Positions 33,131 to 42,129 of a stretch of 64,000 bases of DNA are shown here, piece by piece. Within the stretch, counting starts at the first letter, position 1; every line of letters starts with the position of its first letter. Both the position numbers and the translations under genes were made by a program. Below the pieces are notes generated by a model that searched no databases, was not told where the DNA came from, and saw only the letters and a list, made by a program, of their open reading frames with translations. The stretch is from 3-1-20CM-4-69-9 sp963833655. Lineage in GTDB: Bacteria; Actinomycetota; Thermoleophilia; Gaiellales; Gaiellaceae. Location: the NCBI GenBank assembly GCA_963833655.1, contig CAWHYL010000004.1, positions 186,001 to 250,000 on the forward strand, written 5' to 3'.

Positions 33131-34622
33131 CGCGGAGCGGGAAGTACGGCGGTGACAGCAGGAACGCGACGCGGGGCGGGCGGTCGGACCAGCCGCGCAC
33201 CATCGTCAGCGCCGCGCCGAGGCCGTGCGTCGGGACGAAGCCGAGCTGACGCGCTGCAGCATGGTCGCGGCAGCCCGCGATGATGACGTTGCCGAGGCGG
33301 CCGATCGCGGGGCGGCAGCCGTCCCAGTCGGCGAACGGAAGCAGCGGATGGCAGGTGCGGCCGTCCCGGTATGCCTGCAGGGCGCGCGAATCGGTCACGG
33401 CGCTCCGTTCGGCATCGGCGAGCGCCGACGCGTCCGGGCGCCCGGCGCCCCTGGTCGCCGCGAAGAACGCGCGGTAGGGCTGCTGCGTCGGGTGGCTGAA
33501 GTGCCGGTGGAAGCGGTGCAGGAGCACCGCCGTTCCGCCCTCGGCGAGCGGGAACGAGTCGCGCCACAGCCGTAATGCGAGCCCCAGCCCGAGGTACGCG
33601 CCGAGCAGCGGGTTCGGGCGCTCACGCGGCAGGTACGGGGTCGTGCGCGGAATACCGATGCAGATCGCGTCGAGCTCGCCGTCGAGCGCGACGCCGCGCA
33701 GCTCGACGCCGCGCAGCAGCGCTTCCGTATGCGCGACCGACGGCGGCCCGGCATAAGCATTCGCCACCGTTCGCTCGAGCGGCAGCGAGCGGAGGACGTA
33801 CGCGCGCAGCCCGCCCGGTAGCGCGCGGAACAGGTAGCGAAAAGGCGAGCGAGCGATCCGCTCGAGGGCCTGCGTTTCGTACGGGTAGCCGCCGAGCATC
33901 CCGCCGAGCCGGGGATGGTTGAGGACGAGCGAGGCGCCGATGACCGGTACGCGCCGCATCAGCGCGCGCTCGAGCTCCAGGCCGAGCCGCCACCCCTGCG
34001 ACGCCGACGTCTCGAGCAGCGAGTACGCCCCGGCGCCGCGGAGGACTTCGCGACCGGAGGCGCCGAGGAGGGCGGCGGGGCCGCCGTGCAGCACCGTCTC
34101 GGCGGCGGTGACGACGACGACGAGATCCGTCTGCACGAGGGCCGGATGCACACGCAGCGGAACCGAGCCGGCCGTGCCGAGCTCCACGAGGTCGTCGCCC
34201 TCGACGTCGTGCACCTCGACGTGGCCGTGGAAACGGCGCGCGAACTCGGGTGATACGAGCGTCTCGAGCTGGTTGTGGCCGGCGCGCCGCGCGAGGCCGC
34301 CGGCGACGAGCAGCGTCTGATAGCCGGTGGGGACGCCCAGCCGCTCGAGCTCCGCAACGGCCGCCGCGATCGCCGCCTGGCGCGGGTCGCGCTCGCTTCC
34401 CGGCAGCGGCAGTGACGGCGGCTCGACGACGATCGTCGCGCGAGTGCCCCGCGACACCAGTGCCTCCAGCGGCTCGCCCGCGAGCGGAAAGCGCAGCGCG
34501 TCGCGGACGGCCGCGCCGACGTCAGCGACGGCGTTCGCAGGCGGGGGCGGACGCAGCACGAGCGCGTCGTCCTCGGCCGTTACGACCACGAGCCGCGACC
34601 CGGACAGCATCGGCACCCGCAT
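33102..34622 (-). CDS. LarA/DUF2088-like protein
   Basis: The 506-residue protein resembles nickel-pincer lactate racemase LarA in its N-terminal half: LLVAGGLARRAGHNQLETLV, then VEVHDVEGDDLVELGTAG, then PALVQTDLVVVVTAAE. The family SGGAK-type segment reads LHGGPAALLGAS, so the pincer lysine may be missing. No larB, larC or larE is nearby. It may be another aldose- or hydroxyacid-acting LarA relative; I cannot name its substrate. The ATG overlaps the GNAT stop by one base (TGATG), so the two are translationally coupled. Confidence 0.65.
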   Translation of the reverse strand: MRVPMLSGSRLVVVTAEDDALVLRPPPPANAVADVGAAVRDALRFPLAGEPLEALVSRGTRATIVVEPPSLPLPGSERDPRQAAIAAAVAELERLGVPTGYQTLLVAGGLARRAGHNQLETLVSPEFARRFHGHVEVHDVEGDDLVELGTAGSVPLRVHPALVQTDLVVVVTAAETVLHGGPAALLGASGREVLRGAGAYSLLETSASQGWRLGLELERALMRRVPVIGASLVLNHPRLGGMLGGYPYETQALERIARSPFRYLFRALPGGLRAYVLRSLPLERTVANAYAGPPSVAHTEALLRGVELRGVALDGELDAICIGIPRTTPYLPRERPNPLLGAYLGLGLALRLWRDSFPLAEGGTAVLLHRFHRHFSHPTQQPYRAFFAATRGAGRPDASALADAERSAVTDSRALQAYRDGRTCHPLLPFADWDGCRPAIGRLGNVIIAGCRDHAAARQLGFVPTHGLGAALTMVRGWSDRPPRVAFLLSPPYFPLRVTGSGSDGA

Positions 34623-35503
34623 CACGGGACGTGCCTGTACAACCGGACGAACGTCGGTCGGAACCCGCGTGCGCGGAAGAAGCGGTCGGCGAGCAGGTTC
34701 ACGACGCGCCAGTCGATCGTGACGGCGGCGAAGCCGTGCTCGGCCGCCCACCCGAGCGCCTCCGCGACGAGCGCGCTGCCCGCCCCGGTTCCGCGCAGCT
34801 CCGGCACCGTGACGACGAGCGCCAGGTCGATGCTGTTCGGCGGGATCCTGAGGTCGCCCGGCTCGCGCCGGTAGAGCAGCGCGTGGCCGACGACCCGCGC
34901 GTCCCGCTCGACGACGACGTGCGTGAAGCGCTCGTCCTCCCAGGTCTCCCGCCACTCGGCCCGGATCGCCTCGTCCGTTTCGCGCCGCCGCCCGGAGAAG
35001 CTCGGTGACGCAAGCAGATGGTCGGTGAACGCCTGCTCGAGCCGGACGACCGCATCGAGGTCGCCGGGGCGTCCGAGCCGGACGCCTTCGCCGCGGCCGG
35101 CAGCGGGCTCGCGCACGGCAAGCGTGAACTGGAGGCCGAACGCAAGCCGGAACCAGACGTCGATCAACGCCGCGTCCGACGCGGGTACGTAGACACGGTG
35201 GCGGTCACGCTCCCACTGCGGCGCGAGCGCCGCGTACAGGTCGCGCAGCAGCTCCGGCTCGGCTGCGGCGCAACCGGCGAAGTCGACGAAGGCATCGTCG
35301 TCGGTTCGGTGCCCGAGGAGGTAGGCGCGCAGCTCGCCGCCGCGCAGCGCGACCACGCCCTCGCCGCCGAGCTGTGCGCGAAAGTCGACGTCGCGCGCGA
35401 GCAGCGGCTCGGTCGCCAGATGGCGCGCGTGGCGCTCCGCGAGCAGCGCCGCCGCGGCGTCGAGGTGCTCGTCGGAAAATGGGCGAATCTCGACGTCCGG
35501 CAT
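34622..35503 (-). CDS. Double GNAT-domain acetyltransferase
   Basis: A 293-residue protein with two GNAT domains in tandem. The C-terminal one is well preserved: LALVVTVPELRGTGAGSALVAEAL is the acetyl-CoA-binding motif A, followed by VNLLADRFFRARGFRPT. The N-terminal one is weaker. The mycothiol synthase MshD also has two GNAT domains, but I see no specific match. It is divergent from polA across 30 bp and coupled to the LarA-like gene. Confidence 0.8.
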   Translation of the reverse strand: MPDVEIRPFSDEHLDAAAALLAERHARHLATEPLLARDVDFRAQLGGEGVVALRGGELRAYLLGHRTDDDAFVDFAGCAAAEPELLRDLYAALAPQWERDRHRVYVPASDAALIDVWFRLAFGLQFTLAVREPAAGRGEGVRLGRPGDLDAVVRLEQAFTDHLLASPSFSGRRRETDEAIRAEWRETWEDERFTHVVVERDARVVGHALLYRREPGDLRIPPNSIDLALVVTVPELRGTGAGSALVAEALGWAAEHGFAAVTIDWRVVNLLADRFFRARGFRPTFVRLYRHVP

Positions 35504-35515
35504 CCGGCGCCGGAC

Positions 35516-35523
35516 GATAGCGT
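35516..35523. promoter_or_regulatory. Overlapping divergent -10 boxes (GNAT gene and polA)
   Basis: On the plus strand TAGCGT (35518-35523) ends 10 nt before the polA ATG. On the minus strand TATCGT (35521-35516) ends 12 nt before the GNAT ATG. The two hexamers overlap by 4 bp, so polymerase probably cannot occupy both at once. Confidence 0.4.
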
Positions 35524-35533
35524 TGCCTCACGA

Positions 35534-38110
35534 ATGCCGAAGACGCTGACAGGCGCCGAGCTACAGCTGGACGACGGGCCGGCGCGCGACGCCGAGCTCT
35601 TCCTCGTCGACGGCAACAACCTCGCCTACCGCGCCTTCTTCGCCCTCCCGGAGGAGCTCGCGACGACGGAGGGCTTCCCGACGAACGCGCTGCTGGGCTT
35701 CACGAACATGCTTTTCAAGCTCCTGTCCGACTACCGCCCGAAGGGCGTTGCGGTCGCCTGGGACACGCGCGCCGTGCACCGCCACGAGCTGTCGGAGGAC
35801 TACAAGTCCGACCGCCGGCCGATGCCCGACCTGCTCGGCGAGCAGTTCCCGTACTTCAGGCCGATCGTCGAGGCGTTCGGCTACCGGAACCTCGAGTTCG
35901 AAGGCTGGGAGGCGGACGACGTGATCGCGACGCTCGCCACGCGCGCCGACGAGGAAGGGATCAGGACGGTAGTCGTGTCGACCGACCGCGACGCGTTCCA
36001 GCTCGTCACGGACAACGTCGTCCTGATGATGACGCCGCGCGGCGTCGCTGACGTCAACGTGTACACGCCCGACCGCGTCGGGGCTCGCTACGGCATCCGC
36101 CCCGACCAGATCCCGGACTTCATCGGTCTCAAGGGCGACACGTCCGACAACATCCCGGGCGTTCCGGGCATCGGCGACAAGACGGCGGGACAGCTGGTGG
36201 CGCAGTACGGCTCGCTGGAGGAGGTGCTCGATCACGTGGAGGAGCTCTCGCCTGCGCGTAGGAAGAACCTGACCGAGCACGCCGACCAGGCGCGCCGGTC
36301 GAAGGAGCTCGCGACGATGCGGCGCGACCTCGAGCTCGACTGCGACCCGGCCGAGCTCGTGCTGCTGCCGCCGGACCGCTCGGAGTTGCGCGAGATGTTC
36401 CGCCGCTTCGAGTTCCGCAACCTGCTCGGGCGCGTCGACATCCTCGACGACGCCGTGCCGGCGCAGGCGATGCGGATGCCGGGGACGGAGGTCGCGTGGC
36501 GCGAAGGTGAGTTCCCCGAGGTGATGGGCCGCGCGGCGCTCGCCATTCGCGGCGACCGCTTCGCACTGGCGCGCGAGGACGACGGCGTCATCGTCGGCAC
36601 GTGGGATCCCGCGCTCGAGCGGCGTCTCGACCGCGCGGATGTCATCGCGCACGATTTCAAGGCGCTGCCGCGGCTCACGATGGAGCCAGTCGAGGACACG
36701 ATGCTGCTCGCGTACCTGATCGAGCCCGGTCGCGCGTCGTACGAGCTCGACGATCTCGCCGCCGAGTACGGCGTCGAGCCGATCCCGACACCGGTGAGCG
36801 ACGAAGAGACCGCGGCGCTTGTGCGGCACGCCGAGATCCCGCGCCGCCTCGCGCCGATCATGCTCGACCGCGTCCGGGAGCGCGGCGCCGAGGATCTCTA
36901 CCGGAACATCGAGCTGCCGCTGACGGCGGTGCTCGCGGCGATGGAGGACAACGGCGTCAAGATCGACACGTACCGCATGGGTGAGATCACGGCCCGCCTC
37001 GCCGACCGCCTCGAGGAGCTCGAGGCGAAGGCGTACGAGCTCGCGGGCGAGGAGTTCATGCTCGGCTCGACGCAGCAGGTCGCGCGCATCCTGTTCGAGA
37101 AGCTCGAGCTGACGCCGGGCCGCAAGGGCAAGACCGGCTACTCGACGGACACGCGCGTGCTGCGCTCGATTCGTCAAGAGCACCCGATCGTCGAGGTGAT
37201 CGAGGAGTGGCGTGAGTACTCGAAGCTGCTCAACACGTATCTCGGCCCGCTGCCGTCGCTCCTTTCCGAAGCCGACGCCCGTCTCCACACGACCTTCAAC
37301 CAGACCGTCGCCTCCACGGGACGCCTCTCGACCTCGAACCCGAACCTGCAGGCGATCCCGATCCGCACGGAGCTCGGCAAGGAGATCCGCTCGGCATTCG
37401 TCTCCGAGAGCGGGTCGCGCCTGCTGTCCGCCGACTACTCGCAGATCGAGCTGCGGATCCTTGCGCACGTGTCCGGCGAGCCGAAGCTGCGCGAGGCATT
37501 TGCGCGCGGCGAAGACATCCATACCGCGACGGCCGTCGAGGTGCTCGGCAAGGAACCGGGAGCGCTGACCGCGGGCGACCGCTCGATCGCGAAGATGATC
37601 AACTTCGGGATCGTCTACGGCATCTCGGCGTTCGGCCTGTCGGAAAACCTCGAGATCCCGCGCGAGCAGGCGCAGGAGTACATCGACGCCTATCTGGCGC
37701 GGTTTCCGCGCGTGCAGGACTTCATCCAGCGGACGATCGAGCAGTCGAAGCGGGACGGCTACGCGACGAGCCTGCTCGGGCGGCGGCGGCCGACACCCGA
37801 GATCCGCGCGTCGAACCGGCAGACGCGTTCGCTCGGCGAGCGTCTCGCCGTGAACTTCGTCATGCAGGGCTCGAACGCGGACATCATCAAGAAGGCGATG
37901 ATCGCGATCCATCGCCGCCTGCGCGAGGAAGGCCGCGGTGCGCGCCTCGTCCTGCAGGTGCACGACGAGCTGCTGCTCGAAGTGCCCGAAGCGGAGACCG
38001 GGCCGGTGCGCGAGCTCGTGCGCGAGGAGATGACGCGCGCGTATCCGCTCGACCCGCCGCTCGCAGTCGACATCGGCATCGGCGACGACTGGAACGAAGC
38101 GAAGAGCTAG
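35534..38110 (+). CDS. polA: DNA polymerase I
   Basis: PolA fills gaps and removes RNA primers. The 858-residue protein has an N-terminal 5'-3' exonuclease (FLVDGNNLAYRAFFALPE, then WEADDVIATLA, then KGDTSDNIPGVPGIGDKTA). The middle domain keeps the fold, but the 3'-5' exonuclease DxE motif is absent (RAALAIRGDRFALAR), so proofreading is lost. The polymerase domain is complete: motif A DYSQIELRILAH (about residue 633), motif B KMINFGIVYG and motif C LQVHDELLLE. The start at ATG 35534 gives the standard N-terminus. Confidence 0.96.
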   Translation: MPKTLTGAELQLDDGPARDAELFLVDGNNLAYRAFFALPEELATTEGFPTNALLGFTNMLFKLLSDYRPKGVAVAWDTRAVHRHELSEDYKSDRRPMPDLLGEQFPYFRPIVEAFGYRNLEFEGWEADDVIATLATRADEEGIRTVVVSTDRDAFQLVTDNVVLMMTPRGVADVNVYTPDRVGARYGIRPDQIPDFIGLKGDTSDNIPGVPGIGDKTAGQLVAQYGSLEEVLDHVEELSPARRKNLTEHADQARRSKELATMRRDLELDCDPAELVLLPPDRSELREMFRRFEFRNLLGRVDILDDAVPAQAMRMPGTEVAWREGEFPEVMGRAALAIRGDRFALAREDDGVIVGTWDPALERRLDRADVIAHDFKALPRLTMEPVEDTMLLAYLIEPGRASYELDDLAAEYGVEPIPTPVSDEETAALVRHAEIPRRLAPIMLDRVRERGAEDLYRNIELPLTAVLAAMEDNGVKIDTYRMGEITARLADRLEELEAKAYELAGEEFMLGSTQQVARILFEKLELTPGRKGKTGYSTDTRVLRSIRQEHPIVEVIEEWREYSKLLNTYLGPLPSLLSEADARLHTTFNQTVASTGRLSTSNPNLQAIPIRTELGKEIRSAFVSESGSRLLSADYSQIELRILAHVSGEPKLREAFARGEDIHTATAVEVLGKEPGALTAGDRSIAKMINFGIVYGISAFGLSENLEIPREQAQEYIDAYLARFPRVQDFIQRTIEQSKRDGYATSLLGRRRPTPEIRASNRQTRSLGERLAVNFVMQGSNADIIKKAMIAIHRRLREEGRGARLVLQVHDELLLEVPEAETGPVRELVREEMTRAYPLDPPLAVDIGIGDDWNEAKS

Positions 38111-38131
38111 CCTCGTAGGCCGCTCGGCCCA

Positions 38132-38160
38132 TTGAGACTTTTCGACGACCGCGCTACGAT
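38132..38160 (+). promoter_or_regulatory. Promoter of the secreted Ig/PKD gene
   Basis: TTGAGA (38132-38137), a 17-bp spacer and TACGAT (38155-38160) form a near-classical -35/-10 pair. It implies a leader of about 40 nt containing GGGAGGG (38191-38197), 7 nt before the TTG start. This is a leadered promoter, unlike most others in the window. Confidence 0.6.
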
Positions 38161-38204
38161 CGCGCGGCTCGGGGAGAGCACTGCGATGTAGGGAGGGCCG
38201 TCAG

Positions 38205-39680
38205 TTGAACACTTCCCGTCTCCGCCCGAGCGCGCTGCTCGCGTGCGCGCTCATGGCCATGTTCCTGGCCGGCGGCTCGGCTGCCGCGGACGACCCAACG
38301 CCGCCTACGGCGAGCATCACGGTGGCGCCGCAAAGCGCCGCCCCCGGAACGGACGTCACGATCACGGCGACGGTGACGCTCGGGACGAATCCCGACAGCA
38401 CCGGTCTGACGGTGACGTGTGACCTGAGCTGGGCGGGCCTGAACAACAGCAGCCCGCTCAATCCAGACGCCACCGGCCTCGTCTTCTCGCGCGTCGTCAC
38501 CGTGCCGAGCGATGCGGTGCCGGGCGGCCGCGTCGGCAGCTGCACCGTCTCGGACGACCAGGGCCGCTCGAGCACGTCCCCGTATTTCGTGACGATCGCG
38601 AGCCCGGACACCGACGCCGCGCCGACGGTCACGAGCCACACGCCGGCCGACGGCGCGACAGACGTGGCGGTCGACGCGAACATCGGCATCACGTTCAGCG
38701 AGGCCGTCGACGTCGCCGACGGCTGGTACACGATCTCCTGCGACACGAGCGGCACGCACACGGCCGCCGTCAGCGGCGTGGGCTCGTCGTACCTCCTCAC
38801 CCCGGACGCCGCCTTCGCGAACAGCGAGACGTGCACCGTCAGCCTCGACAGCACGAAGGTGACCGACGCGGGCGGGAACGACCTCGACGGCACGATGAGC
38901 TGGAGCTTCACGACCGTTGCGGCGCCCACGAACCTGCCGCCGACGGTGCAGGCCAACGGGCCGTACACCGTCGCGGAGGGCGGCAGTGTGTCGCTCGGCG
39001 CGACCGGCACCGATCCCGAGGGCGGCACGTTGACGTACGCCTGGGATCTCGACGACAACGGCACGTACGAGACCAGCGGCAGCACCGTCACGTTCTCGGC
39101 GGCCGCGCTCGACGGCGCGTCGTCGCACACGGTCGGCGTGCGGGTGACGGACAGCGGCGGAGCGACGGCGACCGACACGGCCACCGTCGCCGTCACGAAC
39201 GTCGCACCGACGGCCACGTTCACTGCTCCGGCGACAGCGTTCGCCGGTCTCCCGTTCACGCTGTCGCTGACGAGCCCGCACGATCCGTCGACCGCGGACA
39301 CCGCCGCCGGCTTCACGTACACCTTCGACTGCGGCGACGGCAACTACGACACGAGCGCGTCGTGCACGCCGGGCGATGTCGGGACGCTGACCGTCCACGG
39401 CAGGATCCAGGACAAGGACGGCGGCACCACGGTGTACACCGCGGCGGTGACGGTGACGGTCACGTTCGACAGCCTCTGCGCCCTCGTGCGCGTGTACTCG
39501 ACCGATCCGAAGGTCGCCGATGACCTCTGCGCGAAGCTCGCGACGGCGGCGGCGGCCTCGACCGGCACCGCCCACGACGGCGCTCTCGGCTCCTTCCGCA
39601 ACCAGGCCGACGCGAAGGTGGACAAAGGCATCACGGCCGCCCAGGCCGCAGAGCTGAAGCTGCTCTCCACGAGCCTCTAA
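38205..39680 (+). CDS. Secreted protein with Ig-like and PKD domains
   Basis: A 491-residue exported protein. The signal peptide (about residues 1-28) ends GGSAAA. The domains in order are an N-terminal beta region, a SbsA/Big_5-type Ig domain (VTSHTPADGATDVAVDANIGITFSE), a PKD domain (NGPYTVAEGGSVSLGATGTDPEGG, then TYAWDLDDNG) and a second PKD-like domain with one Cys pair. The last 70 residues are Ala-rich and helical (KLATAAAASTG, then ITAAQAAELKLLSTSL). It probably binds or decorates the cell surface. The TTG start has a clear Shine-Dalgarno. Confidence 0.8.
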   Translation: MNTSRLRPSALLACALMAMFLAGGSAAADDPTPPTASITVAPQSAAPGTDVTITATVTLGTNPDSTGLTVTCDLSWAGLNNSSPLNPDATGLVFSRVVTVPSDAVPGGRVGSCTVSDDQGRSSTSPYFVTIASPDTDAAPTVTSHTPADGATDVAVDANIGITFSEAVDVADGWYTISCDTSGTHTAAVSGVGSSYLLTPDAAFANSETCTVSLDSTKVTDAGGNDLDGTMSWSFTTVAAPTNLPPTVQANGPYTVAEGGSVSLGATGTDPEGGTLTYAWDLDDNGTYETSGSTVTFSAAALDGASSHTVGVRVTDSGGATATDTATVAVTNVAPTATFTAPATAFAGLPFTLSLTSPHDPSTADTAAGFTYTFDCGDGNYDTSASCTPGDVGTLTVHGRIQDKDGGTTVYTAAVTVTVTFDSLCALVRVYSTDPKVADDLCAKLATAAAASTGTAHDGALGSFRNQADAKVDKGITAAQAAELKLLSTSL

Positions 39681-39695
39681 CGGCGCTCCAGTCCC

Positions 39696-39724
39696 TGGCC
39701 AGGGGCCTTTGAGGCCCCTGGCTA
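39696..39724. terminator. Strong hairpin upstream of rpsA
   Basis: GCCAGGGGCC-TTTGA-GGCCCCTGGC is a perfect 10-bp stem, extendable by a G-T and a T-A pair. No U tract follows on either strand. Its distal arm abuts the rpsA -10 hexamer, so it may both end the upstream transcript and affect promoter access. Confidence 0.55.
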
Positions 39725-39728
39725 TACT
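39723..39728 (+). promoter_or_regulatory. Probable -10 box for rpsA
   Basis: TATACT is an excellent -10 match, 13 nt before the ATG at 39742. The transcript would have at most a few leader bases. Confidence 0.55.
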
Positions 39729-39741
39729 GATCGGCCGCTGT

Positions 39742-41013
39742 ATGCCTACCGAGACTGAGCAACCGATCGCCGGCGACGGCGTCTGGACCACAGGCCCAGA
39801 CGGCGAGCTGATCCCCGACTACGAGTCCACCTTCCCCACGATCAACGAGGGGGAGGTCGTCCACGGCACCGTCGTGCGCGTCGACAAGGACGAGGTGCTC
39901 GTCGACATCGGCTACAAGTCCGAGGGCGTCATCCCGGTCGCCGAGCTCTCGATCCGACGCTCGGTGAACCCGGCCGACGAGGTCACGGTCGGCGACGAGA
40001 TCGACGCGCTCGTGATGACGAAGGAGGACGCCGAAGGCCGGCTGATCCTCTCGAAGAAGCGTGCGCGCTTCGAGATGGCGTGGAAGGCGATCGAGCGCGC
40101 GGCCGAGTCGGGCGAGCCCGTGAACGGCCGGGTGATCGAGGTCGTGAAGGGCGGGCTGATCCTCGACCTCGGCGTCCGCGGCTTCCTGCCTGCGTCGCTC
40201 GTCGACATCCGCCGCGTGCAGGACCTCGACGAGTTCATGGGCAAGGAGCTCCGCTGCAAGGTGATCGAGCTCAACCGCTCGCGGAACAACGTCGTGCTCT
40301 CGCGGCGCGCCGTCCTCGAGGACGAGCGCAAGGAGATGCGCCAGGCGATTCTCGACCGGCTCAACCCGGGCGACGTCGTCGAGGGGCAGATCTCGAACAT
40401 CGTCGACTTCGGTGCATTCGTCGACCTCGACGGCATGGACGGGCTGATCCACATCTCCGAGCTGTCGTGGTCGCACGTGAACCATCCGTCCGAGGTGCTC
40501 GAGATCGGCCAGACGGTGAAGGTGAAGGTGCTGGACATCGACCGCGAGCGCCAGCGGATCTCCCTCGGCCTCAAGCAGACGCAGTCCGACCCGTGGCAGC
40601 AGGTGCTCGAGCAGCACAAGGAGGGCGATGTCGTCGAGGGCCGCGTGACGAAGGTCGTGACGTTCGGCGCCTTCGTCGAGATCCTGCCGGGGGTCGAGGG
40701 CCTCGTCCACATCTCCGAGCTCGCACAGCATCACGTCGAGAACCCGCGAGAGGTCGTGTCGCAGGGCGACGTCGTGCCCGTGCTGATCCTCGAGGTCGAC
40801 GCGGATCGCCGACGGCTGTCGCTGTCGCTGAAGCGCGTCGATCCTGAGCGCCGCGCCGAGAGCGAGCCTCCGCTCGAGGGCACGCCGCACCTCGACCTGT
40901 CGGAGGACGTCTTCAGCGACCCTGCCTCCGCGCCGGCAGCACCGCCGCTTCCCGGCGAGGACGACGTGGCCACCGCGGAAGCCGCGGCCGCAACCCCTCC
41001 TGACGAGCAGTAG
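39742..41013 (+). CDS. rpsA: 30S ribosomal protein S1
   Basis: S1 binds mRNA on the small subunit. The 423-residue protein has four S1/OB domains, the usual actinobacterial number: EGEVVHGTVVRVDKDEVLVD, SGEPVNGRVIEVVKGGLILD, PGDVVEGQISNIVDFGAFVD and EGDVVEGRVTKVVTFGAFVE. Domains 3 and 4 are canonical, and 1 and 2 are more diverged. ATG 39742 is preferred over TTG 39709, which lies within the upstream hairpin and before the -10 box. coaE follows with an overlap, as in many actinobacteria. Confidence 0.95.
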   Translation: MPTETEQPIAGDGVWTTGPDGELIPDYESTFPTINEGEVVHGTVVRVDKDEVLVDIGYKSEGVIPVAELSIRRSVNPADEVTVGDEIDALVMTKEDAEGRLILSKKRARFEMAWKAIERAAESGEPVNGRVIEVVKGGLILDLGVRGFLPASLVDIRRVQDLDEFMGKELRCKVIELNRSRNNVVLSRRAVLEDERKEMRQAILDRLNPGDVVEGQISNIVDFGAFVDLDGMDGLIHISELSWSHVNHPSEVLEIGQTVKVKVLDIDRERQRISLGLKQTQSDPWQQVLEQHKEGDVVEGRVTKVVTFGAFVEILPGVEGLVHISELAQHHVENPREVVSQGDVVPVLILEVDADRRRLSLSLKRVDPERRAESEPPLEGTPHLDLSEDVFSDPASAPAAPPLPGEDDVATAEAAAATPPDEQ

Positions 41014-41587
41014 ACCGCCGGCCGTCGCGGTCACCGGCCCGATCGGCGCCGGCAAGAGCGCGGCTCTCGAAGCGTTCGTGCGGCACGGCGCGGCCACGAT
41101 CTCGAGCGACGAGATCGTCCACCGGCTGCTGCGGAGCGATCCTGAAGTCCGGCGGGAGCTCGCCGAGCACTTCGGCCCCGAGGTGATCGGTGTCGACGGC
41201 GCCGATCGCGCCAAGATCGCCGAGATCGTCTTCAGCGATCCTGCCCAGCTCGAATGGCTCGAGGAGCTCCTGCATCCGCGGGTCGTGCGCGAGAACCTCG
41301 CGTGGCGCGCCGAGCAGGAGCGGCGGCAGGATCCGCCGCTTCTCACCGTCACCGAGGTGCCGCTGCTCTACGAGACCGGCGGCGAGCGGCGCTTCGACGC
41401 CGTGGTCGTGCTCACTGCATCCGAGCGTGTGCGCCGCGAGCGGCGGCAGGTCGGCGACGACCGCGAGCAGCGGCTGCTGCCGGAAGCGGAGAAGGTCGCG
41501 CTCGCCGATTTCGCGTACGTCAACGACGGGACGCTCGAGGAGCTCGACGACTTCGTCGCCGACGTGGTTGGCAAGCTGACGGCGTGA
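41000..41587 (+). CDS. coaE: Dephospho-CoA kinase, CTG start
   Basis: CoaE phosphorylates dephospho-CoA in the last step of CoA synthesis. The P-loop VTGPIGAGKSAALEAF is coded at about 41027-41074, upstream of the first standard start (GTG 41078), so that start would give a dead enzyme. The frame is open back to CTG 41000, 14 nt inside rpsA; this gives 195 residues, the family size. ISSDEIVHRLL, LLTVTEVPLLYETGGE and the C-terminal FAYVNDG are typical. No clear Shine-Dalgarno precedes the CTG, so coupling to rpsA translation is likely. Confidence 0.9.
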   Translation: MTSSRPPAVAVTGPIGAGKSAALEAFVRHGAATISSDEIVHRLLRSDPEVRRELAEHFGPEVIGVDGADRAKIAEIVFSDPAQLEWLEELLHPRVVRENLAWRAEQERRQDPPLLTVTEVPLLYETGGERRFDAVVVLTASERVRRERRQVGDDREQRLLPEAEKVALADFAYVNDGTLEELDDFVADVVGKLTA

Positions 41588-42129
41588 GGCGCTTCCTCGC
41601 GACGGCCGTGCTCGCCGGCGGCGTGCTGCTCGCGTTCGTCGTCGTGCAGTCGGCGAAGCCGGGTTGGTGGGAGCGTCTCTGGTACCCGCTGCGCTACGAG
41701 CAGATCGTCCGCGGTCACGCCCGCAACTACGATCTCGATCCGGCGCTGCTCGCCGCCGTGATCTACCAGGAGTCGAAGTTCAAGGCGAGCGCGCGCTCGA
41801 GCTCCGGCGCCATCGGGCTGATGCAGCTGCTACCGGACACGGCGAAAGGGATCGCGATCCACACGGGCGGCACGCAGTTCCGCGTCGCCGACCTGTACGA
41901 CCCGGAGATCAACGTCCGCTACGGCGCGTGGTACCTGCGCCACTTGCTGGACAAGTACGGCGACGAGCGCACGGCGCTCGCGGCGTACAACGCGGGCCAG
42001 GAGAATGTCGACCGCTGGCGGGACGCAGGCGAAGGGATCCAGTTCGCGGAAACGCGGGCGTACGTCGACCGGGTCGAGAACCTCAAGCAGATCTATCGCG
42101 ACGCCTACGCGAGCGAGCTCGGCTACTGA
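41584..42129 (+). CDS. Lytic transglycosylase, SLT type
   Basis: A 181-residue membrane-anchored murein lytic transglycosylase. One N-terminal helix (residues 4-23) is followed by the SLT domain: catalytic Glu in AAVIYQESKFKASARSSSGA, then IGLMQLLPDTA, then YGAWYLRHLLDKYG, then ALAAYNAGQENV. The GTG overlaps coaE as GTGA. Its tail overlaps the convergent M23-like gene by 7 bp; both act on peptidoglycan. Confidence 0.92.
   Translation: MRRFLATAVLAGGVLLAFVVVQSAKPGWWERLWYPLRYEQIVRGHARNYDLDPALLAAVIYQESKFKASARSSSGAIGLMQLLPDTAKGIAIHTGGTQFRVADLYDPEINVRYGAWYLRHLLDKYGDERTALAAYNAGQENVDRWRDAGEGIQFAETRAYVDRVENLKQIYRDAYASELGY

Noticed and set aside
35561..37963. 800-residue minus-strand frame opposite polA
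   Set aside because: Shadow of polA; Arg/His/Leu-rich low-complexity composition, no motifs.
39709..39741. TTG 39709 as rpsA start
   Set aside because: It lies in the hairpin and upstream of the TATACT box; the added residues are unlike S1.
41078..41587. GTG 41078 as coaE start
   Set aside because: The P-loop lies upstream of it, so the product would be inactive.
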